From positions 1 through 64,000 of the forward strand of contig NZ_NNBP01000016.1 of NCBI RefSeq assembly GCF_002803155.1: 64,000 bases of DNA, written 5' to 3'. The notes below the pieces were generated by a model, which saw only the letters and a program-made list of their open reading frames with translations, was not told the DNA's origin and did not search any database. The stretch comes from Streptomyces sp. CB02959. GTDB taxonomy: Bacteria > Actinomycetota > Actinomycetes > Streptomycetales > Streptomycetaceae. How positions within the stretch are numbered: position 1 is the stretch's first letter; each line of letters starts with the position of its first letter. Below are positions 35,032 through 43,902 of the stretch, piece after piece. Both the position numbers and the translations under genes were made by a program.

Positions 35032-37443
35032 GTGGAGACCGCGGCCACCACCACACCACCACCCGCCCGCTCGACGGATCCGGGCCCGGCGACGGACCCG
35101 CCACCCACCACCGCACCGCAACCGCAACTCGCCCTGGAACTGCTCGTCCACGGCGTCGGCGGCACCACCCCGCAGGAGATGCTCGGCGACCCGCGCGTCC
35201 AGCGGATCACCGGCGACGACACCGCGGCCTGCTACCGCCGCACCGACGACGTGGACGCCGAGCAGCGGCCCGAGGACTACCGGAACCAGCCGGTCCGGGA
35301 GGCGTACTGCTGGTCCAACCTCACCTCCGGCAACGGCGCCCGCGCGCTCTGGCTGATCCTGCTGCCCTTCATGGTCGCCAACCTCGCCCACTGGATGCGC
35401 CCGGCCGCCCCGCCCGACCACCGCGGCCAGCGCGTCTACGACCTGCTGGTGCGGCTGCTCGCCCTGAGCCTCACCATCCTGCTGGCCGCCGCGGCCTGCG
35501 AGGTCGCCCTCGACCTCACCGCCTGGCAGTGCGCCGGCACCCCGGTCTGCGCCACCGGCAAATCCTGGCTGGGCTTCCTCGACCCCGCGGACGGGGGCTG
35601 GTGGAGCACCCCGGGACGGCGCCTGGTCCTCGCCTCCGTGCTGCCCCTGGCGGTCATCGGCTGCCTCTGCTGGCTCTCGCACCGCACCTGGAGCGCCTAC
35701 GAGTCGGCCTCCCCGCCGCCGCGCCGCCCGGGCGCCTCCCGCGGCACCCCCGCCCACGAACGCACCGCGCTCGGCCTCGACGGCTTCTGGTACGGCCGCC
35801 GGCTGGTCGCCCGGCTGCGCGCCGCCCACACCACGGCCGGGTTGCTGACCGTCACCGCCGCGCTGCTGGTCGCCTCGCTCCGGGCCGACCGGCGGGCCGG
35901 AGCCACCACGCTGACCGCCGTCGGCCAGACCCTGACCGTCCTGGCCGTGCTGCTCGCCGCGGCCACCCTGGCCATCGTCTGGCGCACCGCCCGCAGCGAG
36001 GCCGCCCGCGACGAGGAGTCCGACCGCCCGGCGGTGCGGGCGCTGCCGTACGCGGCGCTGGCCGTGCTCGCCCTCACCGCCGGATACGCCGCCTGGGCCC
36101 GGCCGGAGGCGCGCAGCCACGGCCCGCTGCCCGGGGTCGCGGCGTTCGGCGGGATCGCCGTCTTCCAGGGCGCGCTGGTGCTGGCCCTGGCGGTGACCGC
36201 CTGGTTCCTCCAGCGCGCCGCCCGCGACGAGACCCGCACCGCGCTGCGCGGCATGGGCGGTCCGGCCGTCGCGCTGCTGTCCTGCGCGGTCGCCGGGGTG
36301 CTCTCCGGGGGAGTGGCCCAGCGCTTCGCGGACTGGATCGACGGGCCCGCCACCCCCGGCCAGGACCACGCCCCGATCGCGGGGCCGCCGGTGCTGCTCT
36401 CCTGGCAGGCGTCGGTACTGCCCGCCCTGCTGGCGGTGGTGGCCGCCGTCGCCGTCCTGGCCGGGATCCGGGTGCTGGTCGTCCGCAAGCAGGTCGGCAA
36501 GAACGTCCCCGGGCTCTACGACCCGCGCGAGCGCCCGGACGTGCTGCGCACCGAACGCATCGCGGGCACCATCGCCCGCGCCGGGCTCACCGACGCGGCG
36601 CCCGTCCTGGTGGCCGCCATCGCCGCCGTCACCCTCGTCCTGGGGGCCGGCGCGGTGGCCGGCGCCTGGGTCACCGACCGGGCCCCCGGCCGCGCCACCG
36701 AGGGCGCCCCGCCGTTCGTGCACGCGGTCGCCGGGACCGCCGAGTCCCTCGGCTCCTGGCTGATGGGCGCCGGGGTGATCCTGCTGCTCACCATGGGCCG
36801 GCGCGCCTACCGCGACCACTCCGCCCGCCGCACCATCGGCATCCTCTGGGACGTCGGCACCTTCTGGCCGCGCGCCGCGCACCCGTTCGCGCCGCCCTGC
36901 TACGCCGAGCGCGCCGTCCCCGACCTGACCTGGCGGATGGCCACCTGGACCGAGCGGTGCGACGGCCGGCTGGTGATCTCCGGCCACTCCCAGGGCAGCG
37001 TGCTGGCTGCGGCCGCCGTCTGGCAACTGGACCTGGCCACCCGCAGCCGGGTCGCCCTGCTCACCTACGGCAGCCCGCTGGAACGCCTCTACGGCCGCTG
37101 GTTCCCCGCCTACTTCGGCCCGCCCGCGCTCACCGGCCTGCACCGCGAGATGGACGACTGGCGCAACCTGTGGCGCTTCACCGACCCCATCGGCGGCCCG
37201 ATCCTGCTCACCTGCGAGGACGGCCGGGCGATCGACGAGGGACCGCTCCGCGACCCGCTGACCTTCGGCCGCACCCTCCAGAACCCGCTGCCCGCGCAGA
37301 TCCTGGGCCACGGCGACTACCAGGCCGACCCGGTCTTCGACACGGTGCGGGCCGAACTGCTCGCCCGGCTGGGCCCGGGGATACCGGGCCAGCGCACCGG
37401 CGACTGCGACCCTCAGGGGAGTTCGGGCAGGTCCTCGGCGTAG
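35032..37443 (+). CDS. large membrane protein with alpha/beta-hydrolase-like motif
   Basis: An 803-residue protein. After a Pro/Thr-rich N-terminus comes LALELLVHGVGGTTPQEML, an HG oxyanion-like strand of alpha/beta hydrolases. Then about ten hydrophobic segments follow between residues 100 and 600. The C-terminal part has RLVISGHSQGSVLAAAAVW (GxSxG nucleophile, near residue 648) and LLTYGSPLERLYGRWFP. The hydrolase thus appears split around an inserted membrane region. The substrate is unknown. The GTG at 35032 follows GGGGAG. The stop overlaps the convergent beta-helix/AAA gene by 31 bp. The long antisense frame here is a shadow. Confidence 0.75.
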   Translation: METAATTTPPPARSTDPGPATDPPPTTAPQPQLALELLVHGVGGTTPQEMLGDPRVQRITGDDTAACYRRTDDVDAEQRPEDYRNQPVREAYCWSNLTSGNGARALWLILLPFMVANLAHWMRPAAPPDHRGQRVYDLLVRLLALSLTILLAAAACEVALDLTAWQCAGTPVCATGKSWLGFLDPADGGWWSTPGRRLVLASVLPLAVIGCLCWLSHRTWSAYESASPPPRRPGASRGTPAHERTALGLDGFWYGRRLVARLRAAHTTAGLLTVTAALLVASLRADRRAGATTLTAVGQTLTVLAVLLAAATLAIVWRTARSEAARDEESDRPAVRALPYAALAVLALTAGYAAWARPEARSHGPLPGVAAFGGIAVFQGALVLALAVTAWFLQRAARDETRTALRGMGGPAVALLSCAVAGVLSGGVAQRFADWIDGPATPGQDHAPIAGPPVLLSWQASVLPALLAVVAAVAVLAGIRVLVVRKQVGKNVPGLYDPRERPDVLRTERIAGTIARAGLTDAAPVLVAAIAAVTLVLGAGAVAGAWVTDRAPGRATEGAPPFVHAVAGTAESLGSWLMGAGVILLLTMGRRAYRDHSARRTIGILWDVGTFWPRAAHPFAPPCYAERAVPDLTWRMATWTERCDGRLVISGHSQGSVLAAAAVWQLDLATRSRVALLTYGSPLERLYGRWFPAYFGPPALTGLHREMDDWRNLWRFTDPIGGPILLTCEDGRAIDEGPLRDPLTFGRTLQNPLPAQILGHGDYQADPVFDTVRAELLARLGPGIPGQRTGDCDPQGSSGRSSA

Positions 37444-39830
37444 AGGAGGGTCAGGTCGTCGGTGCTCGGCTCGGTGAGCTCGGCGACCCGGCCCGCGTGC
37501 CGCTCGACCATCGCCTCGAACGTCTGCCGCGCGGTACGGCCGTTGCCGAACGACGGCCCCTTGGGCAGGGTCGTGAAGTACTTGAGCAGCGCCTCGCCGG
37601 CCCCCTCGGCGAGGCGGTACTCGTGCTCCTCGCCCTGCTGCTCGACGATCCGCAGCAGCTCCTCCGGCGCGTAGTCACCGAACCTGATGGTCCGTGAGAA
37701 ACGCGACGAGATACCGGGGTTGACCGCCAGGAACCGCTCCATCTCCGCGGTGTAGCCGGCCACGATCACCACCACCGCGTCCCGGTGGTCCTCCATCAGC
37801 TTCACCAGGGTGTCGATGGCCTCCTTGCCGAAGTCCCGCCCGGAGTCCTCGGGGGAGAGGGCGTACGCCTCGTCGACGAACAGCACCCCGCCGCGCGCCC
37901 GGTCGAACGCCTCCTGGGTCCGGATCGCCGTGGAGCCGATGTGCTCGCCCACCAGGTCCACCCGGGACACCTCGACCAGGTGCCCGCGCTCCAGCACCCC
38001 CAGGGAGTGCAGGATCTCGCCGTACAGCCGGGCCACCGTCGTCTTGCCGGTGCCGGGGGAGCCGGTGAAGACCAGGTGGCGGCGGACCGACGCGGCCTTG
38101 AGGCCCGCCTCCTGCCGGCGGCGCCCCACCTCGATCATGTTGATCAGGCTGCGCACCTCCCGCTTGACGCTGTCCAGCCCCACCAGGGTGTCCAGCTCGC
38201 CCAGCACCTCCTCGGAGGGGCGGCCGGGCGCCGGCTCCTCCGGGGCCGCGATGGCGGCCGGCGCCTGGCGCGGTGCCGGGATGTTGCCCAGCAGCCCGGC
38301 CGTCTGCGTCGCCTGCTGCACCGTCGGGGCGGTCACCGTCGGCGCCTGCGTGGTCCGGCTCTCGTCGCTGGTGCAGTCCTCGACCGTGGGGCCGACGCCG
38401 GTGCCGTGCGCGTCGGCGAACTCGTAACCGCCGCGTGCGCAGCGTTCCGTGCGGCACCGGGTCAGCGTCGTCCGGCAGCCGTCGATCACGTGGAAGCCGA
38501 AGCCGGAACTTCCGGTGACCCGGCAGCTGTGGAAGGTGCCGCGGCCCTCCGCCGAGACGTAGAAGCCGGCCTCGGCCGGCGAACTGACCGTGCAGCCCTC
38601 GATGGTGGGGTCCGCGCCCTTGGTGACGATCACCCCGGTCTGCGCCCCGTCGATGGTGCAGTTGGCGAGCGTGCCGCCGCTGCCGTGGTCGCGGAACCAC
38701 GCACCGGTCGAGGCCTCCCGGATCCGGCAGTCGTCCAGCTGGACGGTGGCGCCGTCGCTCACCGACACCGCGGTGTTGCGGACCTGCGCGATGTCGCAGT
38801 CCACGACGTCGGCCCGGGAACCCCGGTCCAGGACGAACAGCGCGTCGGGGACGTCGTGCACCCGCGTCGAGTCCAGCACCGCGGTGGCGCCGTCGCTGAC
38901 CCACACCGCCGGGTAGTCGCCCGTACTGTCGTGGATCTCGCACTGGTTGGCGTCCACCCGGGTGCCCGGGTCCCACACCGACAGGCCGTTCCGCCCGAAG
39001 TGCCGCACCGTGCTGCGGGTCAGCGTCAGTACCGACCGGGACCGCAGGTCCACCGCGTTCTCCGGAATGTCGTGGATGTCGCAGTCGGCGAGGGTGAGCA
39101 CCGCATCGGTGTCGAGGGTGACGCCGTCCGCCGTGGTGCGGTGCACCGTGCAGTCGGTGAGGTGGCCGGTGGCCCGGGCCGCCACCTGGACGCCCGCACC
39201 CTTGATCTCGTACAGCTCGCAGCCCACCGCCTCGACCGCGCTGCCGTCGCCGGTCAGTGACAGGCCGGCGCCCGAGGCATGGTGGATGCGGCAGTTCTCC
39301 AGCCGCGGATGGGCGCCGCCGCGCACCGCCACCCCGGCCTGGCCGGCCGCCATCACCTCGCACTCCTCGAAGACCCCGCCGGCGCCGTCCAGGACGCTGA
39401 TGCCGACCCCGCCGGCGTTGTCGACCGTGCAGCGCCGCACCGTCGGACGGGCCCCGCCGCGCACCTCGATCCCCGCCGCGGACCGGGTCACCACCCGAAT
39501 GTCGGCCAGCTCGGGGGCGCCGTCCTCCACCAGCAGCGCCGGCGACGCCGAGTCGGTCGCCTCCAGGTGCAGGTCGTGGACGGTGGCCGAGGCCCGTATC
39601 GTCAGCGCCACCCCGTCGGCCGGTGCGATCCGCACCGAGCCGCGGGCCCCCTCCGGACCGCGCAGCGTCACCGACCGCTGCAACACCAGGTTCTCCCGGT
39701 AGGTCCCCGCCGGCACGGTCAGGACGTCACCGTCCCCGGCGGCCTCCAGGGCGGCGGCGAGCGAACTGTACTCACCGGTGCGGCGCCGCCAACGCGACGT
39801 TCCGGAGTGCGTCACCTGGACGGTCCCCAC
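37413..39830 (-). CDS. right-handed beta-helix repeat protein fused to CbxX/EccA-like AAA+ ATPase
   Basis: An 805-residue protein. Residues about 20-520 are a parallel beta-helix built of repeats with patterns such as LENCRIHHASGAGLSL and LDDCRIREASTGAWF (PbH1-like). Residues about 550-805 are an AAA+ domain of the CbxX/CfqX (SpoVK, EccA) type: Walker A VFTGSPGTGKTTVARLYG, Walker B GGVLFVDEAYALSP, and sensor region GISSRFSRTIRF. I start at GTG 39830, nine bases after GGGAGG. The frame is open to 39902, but that part lies in the prophage junction. It may remodel a secretion or envelope complex. Confidence 0.85.
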   Translation of the reverse strand: MGTVQVTHSGTSRWRRRTGEYSSLAAALEAAGDGDVLTVPAGTYRENLVLQRSVTLRGPEGARGSVRIAPADGVALTIRASATVHDLHLEATDSASPALLVEDGAPELADIRVVTRSAAGIEVRGGARPTVRRCTVDNAGGVGISVLDGAGGVFEECEVMAAGQAGVAVRGGAHPRLENCRIHHASGAGLSLTGDGSAVEAVGCELYEIKGAGVQVAARATGHLTDCTVHRTTADGVTLDTDAVLTLADCDIHDIPENAVDLRSRSVLTLTRSTVRHFGRNGLSVWDPGTRVDANQCEIHDSTGDYPAVWVSDGATAVLDSTRVHDVPDALFVLDRGSRADVVDCDIAQVRNTAVSVSDGATVQLDDCRIREASTGAWFRDHGSGGTLANCTIDGAQTGVIVTKGADPTIEGCTVSSPAEAGFYVSAEGRGTFHSCRVTGSSGFGFHVIDGCRTTLTRCRTERCARGGYEFADAHGTGVGPTVEDCTSDESRTTQAPTVTAPTVQQATQTAGLLGNIPAPRQAPAAIAAPEEPAPGRPSEEVLGELDTLVGLDSVKREVRSLINMIEVGRRRQEAGLKAASVRRHLVFTGSPGTGKTTVARLYGEILHSLGVLERGHLVEVSRVDLVGEHIGSTAIRTQEAFDRARGGVLFVDEAYALSPEDSGRDFGKEAIDTLVKLMEDHRDAVVVIVAGYTAEMERFLAVNPGISSRFSRTIRFGDYAPEELLRIVEQQGEEHEYRLAEGAGEALLKYFTTLPKGPSFGNGRTARQTFEAMVERHAGRVAELTEPSTDDLTLLYAEDLPELP

Positions 39831-39883
39831 ACCCTTGGACCTCCCGGATTGCGGACTGTTTCCGCTGATCAGAGGATTAAAAG
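39831..39883. other. probable prophage left attachment region (attL)
   Basis: Host coding sequence (beta-helix/AAA gene, minus strand) begins at 39830 and the phage serine integrase starts at 39884. The recombination core should lie in or near these 53 bp, although it could extend into the 5' end of the host gene. The core cannot be fixed without attR, which is outside the window. Confidence 0.5.
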
Positions 39884-41383
39884 GTGACTGACGCTCGCCC
39901 ACTGGTGGACCTCCTCCTTAGGAAAAGCAAGATCGTTCGGGAGGGAGAACAGGCCCTCAGCTTGCGTGCACAAGAGGATAGGGGGCGGCGGTGGGCGGAC
40001 GAGAACGGCTACCAGGTGCGCAGGGTCTGGAAGGAGAACCTTTCAGCCTGGTCTGACGTGCAACGTCCGCAGTACGACGCCGCCATGGCCGCCATCCTCG
40101 GCGGCGAGACCAACGCATTGTGGTGTGCCTTCCTGGACCGGTTCAGCCGTAAGGGCGCAGAGGCGGTAGTCCCCATCCTTGGAACCGCCCGCGTCTTCTT
40201 CGACTACGAGCGCCTGGACAGCTCGAACGAGCGTGACCGGCGCTGGACCATTCAGCGAGCGGAAGACGCGTACGAGTACAGCCAGCGACTCAGCCACAAC
40301 GTACGCACCACCAAGGATCGCCAGCGACGAGAGGGCCGTTGGCTGTCCGCTGCACCCTTCGGCTTGGAGATCAACGACCCAAAGGATCGGAAGATACGCC
40401 CGGCGGAGCGCTGGGGCGTCATCGAGGACGTGTTCTACCAGGTAGCCGGAGGCAAGGCCGCCCGCGCGCTTGCCCGCGAGTACAACAGCGCAGGCATGCG
40501 CACGGCCACAGGTAAGGACTTCACCGCTGGCACGGTCCGAGACATCGTGGACAACCCCGTGTACGAGGGTTGGCAAGTCGGAAGCGGTGGCAAGGGCCAG
40601 AAGCGGCGGCAGGCATACCGAGACGACAAAGGCCACAAGATCAGCGTTGCTGAAGATATGGCCCGCATGATCCCCGCTGACGTGGCGGAGCGGGCGCGCA
40701 GAGTTCTGCACGGTCACCAGTTGCCGGAAGGGTTCCGGCCTGGCCGAACTCTGCACCTCCTTACGGACCTTGTGCGCTGCGCTGGTTGTGGCTCCGCCAT
40801 GTCGGCATCAGGGCAGTCCACGGCGTGCTCCCGGAACATGCACGGCGGAGTGTGCCCGGCCCCGGCCAGTGTGAAGCGCATGACACTGGAGCACTACGTG
40901 ACGAAGGAATGGCAGTGGCGTATCGGAGAGTTGGAGATGGGTGACCCACTGATGGTGGCTGTGGCACAGCGCTGGCAGGCCCTCAACGCCCCGGAGGAGA
41001 CGGAGGAGGCGCGAGAGGCCGTGGCAGCCGTGAAAGCTGCCGAGGCGGCCGTTCAGCGGCTCGTCGAGGACCGGCAAGCGGGCCTGTACGACGGCGCGGC
41101 AGGCAAGCACTACCCGCGTCTGCTGAAGCAGGCTGAGGCGGACCTAGCGGCAGCGCAGGAGAGGCAGGCGAAGTTCGCCGGGCCGAGGATCGATCTGACG
41201 ATGTTCGACGACGTGGTGATGTTCCAGCAGATGTGGGAGGCATCGGACCTGTCCGCCAAGCGTGACCTGCTGCGGCTTGCCATCGACCGCGTGACGGTCA
41301 CCAAGGCTCCGGGGCAGGGGCACAAGTTCGTGGGCAAGGAGCGAGTCACTATCGAGTGGGCAGAGCCCGAGCAGGCCGTATAA
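39884..41383 (+). CDS. int: large serine recombinase (phage integrase)
   Basis: A 499-residue large serine integrase that would recombine attP and attB, and excise the prophage if a directionality factor is present. The catalytic Ser is in LLLRKSKIVREGE at residue 14, with supporting Arg residues in LRAQEDRGRRW and FLDRFSRKG. The recombinase domain follows (GRWLSAAPFGLEI, YNSAGMRTATGKDFTAGTVRDI, NPVYEGW). The zinc ribbon has CAGCGSAM ... CSRNMHGGVCPAP. A coiled-coil region rich in Ala/Glu lies at about 360-425. All domains look intact. The GTG start at 39884 reads TDARPLVDLL and lies at the host-phage junction, as expected for an integrated genome. Confidence 0.95.
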   Translation: MTDARPLVDLLLRKSKIVREGEQALSLRAQEDRGRRWADENGYQVRRVWKENLSAWSDVQRPQYDAAMAAILGGETNALWCAFLDRFSRKGAEAVVPILGTARVFFDYERLDSSNERDRRWTIQRAEDAYEYSQRLSHNVRTTKDRQRREGRWLSAAPFGLEINDPKDRKIRPAERWGVIEDVFYQVAGGKAARALAREYNSAGMRTATGKDFTAGTVRDIVDNPVYEGWQVGSGGKGQKRRQAYRDDKGHKISVAEDMARMIPADVAERARRVLHGHQLPEGFRPGRTLHLLTDLVRCAGCGSAMSASGQSTACSRNMHGGVCPAPASVKRMTLEHYVTKEWQWRIGELEMGDPLMVAVAQRWQALNAPEETEEAREAVAAVKAAEAAVQRLVEDRQAGLYDGAAGKHYPRLLKQAEADLAAAQERQAKFAGPRIDLTMFDDVVMFQQMWEASDLSAKRDLLRLAIDRVTVTKAPGQGHKFVGKERVTIEWAEPEQAV

Positions 41384-41620
41384 GCGATGGAGAAGGCGCA
41401 GGAGTTCGAGGATTTCACTGAAGCGACGTAGCGCCGAATGATGCCCAAGGGCCTACCCCGCCAAGGGTGGACCCTGCTGCGTTGCCCCTTCCTGTCCTGC
41501 CGGGGAGCCACTGCTCACTGCGATCTGAATCACTTCGCAAGGGACCTACTCCCGCCAGATACAGCCCCCTCACTTTGCGTAACCAGGCACTGAACGAAGG
41601 GTCGCCATCTGGAGGGATTA

Positions 41621-41701
41621 GGGGCCAAAAAGCTGCCCCTTGCTCCTTCTTTCTTATGACTCACATGAAAAAGAAGAAGCAAAGGGCAGCTTTTGGGCCC
41701 C
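41621..41701. terminator. very long hairpin downstream of integrase
   Basis: A stem of about 38 bp closes a 5-base loop (ACTCA). The left arm runs GGGGCC-AAAAAGCTGCCC-CTTGCT and the right arm mirrors it, with four mismatches, mostly of a type that becomes G-U pairs on one strand. The upper stem is pyrimidine on one arm and purine on the other (CCTTCTTTCTT against AAAAAGAAGAAG). It may be a bidirectional terminator isolating the integrase, or an RNA structure. The surrounding 41384-41882 region holds no gene I can support. Confidence 0.75.
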
Positions 41702-41882
41702 CAAGGCAAGAGAGGCCGGCCCGTTAGCGAACAAGGCTGTCACGGCCCCCAGTTAATGCATATGAAGGCGGGCCCGTGCCACGGACTCCAGCGTCCGACG
41801 TGGAGGCGTGAGCACTCCGTCCGCCCGGCTCCTCCCGCGCGCCCCGGTGTCTTCCGGGATGCCGCGCGGGAGTTGAGCCCCA

Positions 41883-41953
41883 GGCCCCGTAGCTCAATGG
41901 GAGAGCGGCCTGCCGGTGGTCGGGGGTTGCCGGTTCGATTCCCGCCGGGGTCA
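41883..41953 (+). tRNA. tRNA-like gene, irregular anticodon arm (possibly Thr-GGT)
   Basis: A 7-bp acceptor stem (GGCCCCG with CGGGGTC, one G-T pair), a canonical D arm (TAGCTCAATGGGAGAGC) and a T arm with the TTCGATT loop (one C-C mismatch) are all present in correct order and spacing. The anticodon arm is poor: GCCTG faces TCGGG, and the loop CCGGTGG has C instead of T at position 33. Read normally the anticodon is GGT. An 8-base loop with a 4-bp stem is another reading. No CCA is encoded. It may be a degenerate phage tRNA. Confidence 0.55.
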
Positions 41954-41980
41954 CTTACGTTGAACCGCCCAGCAACGTGT

Positions 41981-42139
41981 CTACTTCCGTCGCCGCCACT
42001 CCTGCCACAGTTCCTTTCGGTCTTTGGAGTTCTGGGGCCACAGGGCCCGCGCAAGAGCGGTCAGTCCAGAGAAGATGGTTACGAGCACAGCGACGGCCAG
42101 CACGGCGCCCCATGGGGCCGTCTCCAGCATGTTGAACAC
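41981..42139 (-). CDS. small single-helix membrane protein
   Basis: A 52-codon frame, GTG at 42139 after GGAAGG with a ten-base gap (an internal ATG at 42130 is also possible). It encodes one hydrophobic helix (GAVLAVAVLVTIFSGLTALA) flanked by a short N-terminus and a charged C-terminal tail (SKDRKELWQEWRRRK), so the tail should lie in the cytoplasm. The strict helix-plus-basic-tail layout and proper ribosome site favour a real gene. The function is unknown. Confidence 0.6.
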   Translation of the reverse strand: MFNMLETAPWGAVLAVAVLVTIFSGLTALARALWPQNSKDRKELWQEWRRRK

Positions 42140-42179
42140 GGCGTTTAAGCCTTCCGACCTTGAACGGTCGGCGGGCCAC

Positions 42180-42746
42180 TCAGGCAGCTAGTACGGCGCT
42201 CCCCAGCGCGCTGCGGTGGTGCCCGCCCCGGTGAGTAGGCACGGGGAAGGCATGGTTCGGCCCTCTGGGGGCGATCTGTGGGGTTTCGTCTATCGGCTCG
42301 GGCTGCCAGACGGGGACGTCCTCGGCGTAGGCACGCCCAAGAGCACGGGACAGAAGCAGAAGCAGAACGCGGGCGACGAACTGAAGGAGCCGGGAGACCA
42401 GCTCCGCGAGTGCTTCTAGATAAACCCGGGCAGCAGCCCGCCGTTCAGGTGGAGTTGCCGCACCACGAAGCACCATGGCCGCGACCCAGAGGCGCTGATG
42501 CACGTGGTGCTCAGGGAACTTCCGGACTTGCCCAGCGCAGCGCCAAAGGGCCTGGTTCAACTCGTCGTCCACCGACATCGGTTCGCGTTGGTGCACGACA
42601 TCTTCAAAAAGGAGGACGACGACAAGGGCTGGATCTGCCAGTTGGGCCATGCCGCTCATCGACCGATCGGGCTGGGTCTCGCACAGCGACGCTAGGAACT
42701 CATCGATTAAGAGTTCCGGGGTGAAGTACTTCGCCTGGTCTCGCAT
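42180..42746 (-). CDS. prophage hypothetical protein with hydrophobic helix
   Basis: A 188-residue protein from the ATG at 42746 (MRDQAKYFTPELLIDEFLASL), preceded by GGGGAGG. It has an N-terminal helical part, an Ala/Arg-rich middle, a hydrophobic segment LLQFVARVLLLLLSRALGRAY (about residues 118-138) and a Pro/His-rich tail. It does not match a family I recognise. It lies just upstream of the 52-codon membrane protein on the minus strand, opposite the phage structural genes, so both may belong to a lysogeny-side operon. Confidence 0.6.
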   Translation of the reverse strand: MRDQAKYFTPELLIDEFLASLCETQPDRSMSGMAQLADPALVVVLLFEDVVHQREPMSVDDELNQALWRCAGQVRKFPEHHVHQRLWVAAMVLRGAATPPERRAAARVYLEALAELVSRLLQFVARVLLLLLSRALGRAYAEDVPVWQPEPIDETPQIAPRGPNHAFPVPTHRGGHHRSALGSAVLAA

Positions 42747-42933
42747 CACACCTCCCCTCATGGGTCCCAGCAACTCTACAGCGCTGCGTCGGCACCCAGC
42801 GAAGAGAGACGCCCGGGTACCCGCTGGACGGTCAAGTGCATTCCGATCCAGCGGAGTTCGAGGACGGGAGTGGGCTCGGGTCGTTTCGAAGTCGATGCCA
42901 TGCAGGGAGTACAGCGCCGCTTTCCCGCCGGGT

Positions 42934-42949
42934 GTTCACAGCGGTGAAC
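42934..42949. promoter_or_regulatory. inverted repeat, candidate operator in prophage control region
   Basis: GTTCAC-AGCG-GTGAAC is a perfect 6-bp inverted repeat in the 300-bp gap (42747-43046) between the minus-strand hypothetical gene and the plus-strand HNH gene. This is where divergent lysogenic and lytic promoters could be. No repressor gene is in the window to pair with it. Confidence 0.4.
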
Positions 42950-43046
42950 CCGCGCGAGATTGATAGGTCTGGTCGGATGTTTTGAGGTCATTCACCCCGT
43001 TATGCGCGGCCGACTGTTCAGGGTTGTTGATGCAGAAGGAGGCTCC

Positions 43047-43352
43047 TTGGCTTGGTACAGCAGCAACCGACGCTCCCGCCTCCCCGCGGACTGGCCGGTC
43101 CGTCGCCTGTCCGTCCTGAAGCGGGACGGCTTCCAGTGTGTGGCGGCCCTGCGGGACACGGGGGCGCGGTGCGCGGCGCCGGCCACGGACGTGGACCACG
43201 TCGTCCCGGGCGACGACCACGCCCCGGCGAACCTTCAGGCGCTGTGCCGTTGGCATCACGCGCGGAAGTCGAGCGCGGAGGGCGCGGCGGCACGGCGGAG
43301 GCGGGTGTCTAGGCGGAGGCCGGCGGAGCGGCATCCGGGAGACCTGGGCTGA
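43047..43352 (+). CDS. HNH endonuclease
   Basis: A 101-residue phage HNH nuclease. After RLSVLKRDGFQCVAAL (first Cys of a zinc pair, with a second in GARCAAP) the active motif is ATDVDHVVPGDDHAPANLQALCRWHHARKSS, holding the DH, N and H of HNH plus a second CxxxH metal site. The TTG at 43047 follows a perfect AAGGAGG. Phage HNH proteins next to terminase genes assist DNA cleavage during packaging. Confidence 0.88.
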   Translation: MAWYSSNRRSRLPADWPVRRLSVLKRDGFQCVAALRDTGARCAAPATDVDHVVPGDDHAPANLQALCRWHHARKSSAEGAAARRRRVSRRRPAERHPGDLG

Positions 43353-43518
43353 GCCAACAACATTGGCAGGTCCAGAACCTGACCGGGCCACCGGCGAGTG
43401 GAAGGTGCTTGCTCGCTCACCCCAACGCAGGTCCACCGTAAAGGCGTTCCGTCGGCCTCGCCTCGGGTACGTTGTCCGGAGCTGTTCGAACCATGATGAA
43501 CGGGCGGGGGACAATCTC

Positions 43519-43692
43519 GTGGACGAAGACGAGATCAGGCGTGCCGTGGCACGGGGGATGCAGGACTACGAAAGGTCACGGCCGAAGCCCAAGGGGCTCA
43601 TCGCGGAAGCAGAGAGCGCCGCATGTGGCTGCCTTGCAATGTTCATCGTGGCCTTGGTGATTCTAGGTGTCGTTGCAGCCTGCAACAGGTAA
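43519..43692 (+). CDS. small membrane protein
   Basis: A 57-residue protein, GTG at 43519, with an acidic N-terminus (DEDEIRRAVARG), a basic/proline linker (RSRPKPKGLIAE) and a C-terminal transmembrane helix (LAMFIVALVILGVVAACNR). It lies between the HNH nuclease and terminase genes in the same direction. The function is unknown. Confidence 0.55.
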   Translation: MDEDEIRRAVARGMQDYERSRPKPKGLIAEAESAACGCLAMFIVALVILGVVAACNR

Positions 43693-43902
43693 TGCAGGCT
43701 GACATCAATGGCGCTGGACACAGGAACACGGATACCCGCCAGTGCAGTTGACAAGTAAACCCTGGGGAGTACCCCCTCTAGGCTGGCAGGAAGACCGAAG
43801 CGTGATAGCGGCTCGGATGCTGTACGGGTTTGAAGGTCGCCAGACCCCGGAGAAAATACCAATCTCCTGAAACTCGCTGCGGCAACGGTGTAGCTTGACA
43901 GC

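Noticed and set aside
34828..37311. 827-codon open frame on the minus strand
   Set aside because: Antisense shadow of the large membrane protein gene, highly repetitive Gly/Gln/Asp composition.
41467..41727. 86-codon open frame over the long hairpin
   Set aside because: It follows the hairpin sequence, has no ribosome site and shows no coding bias.
42180..42746. Phage repressor candidate
   Set aside because: No helix-turn-helix is visible and it has a strongly hydrophobic helix. The lysogeny repressor is probably outside the window.
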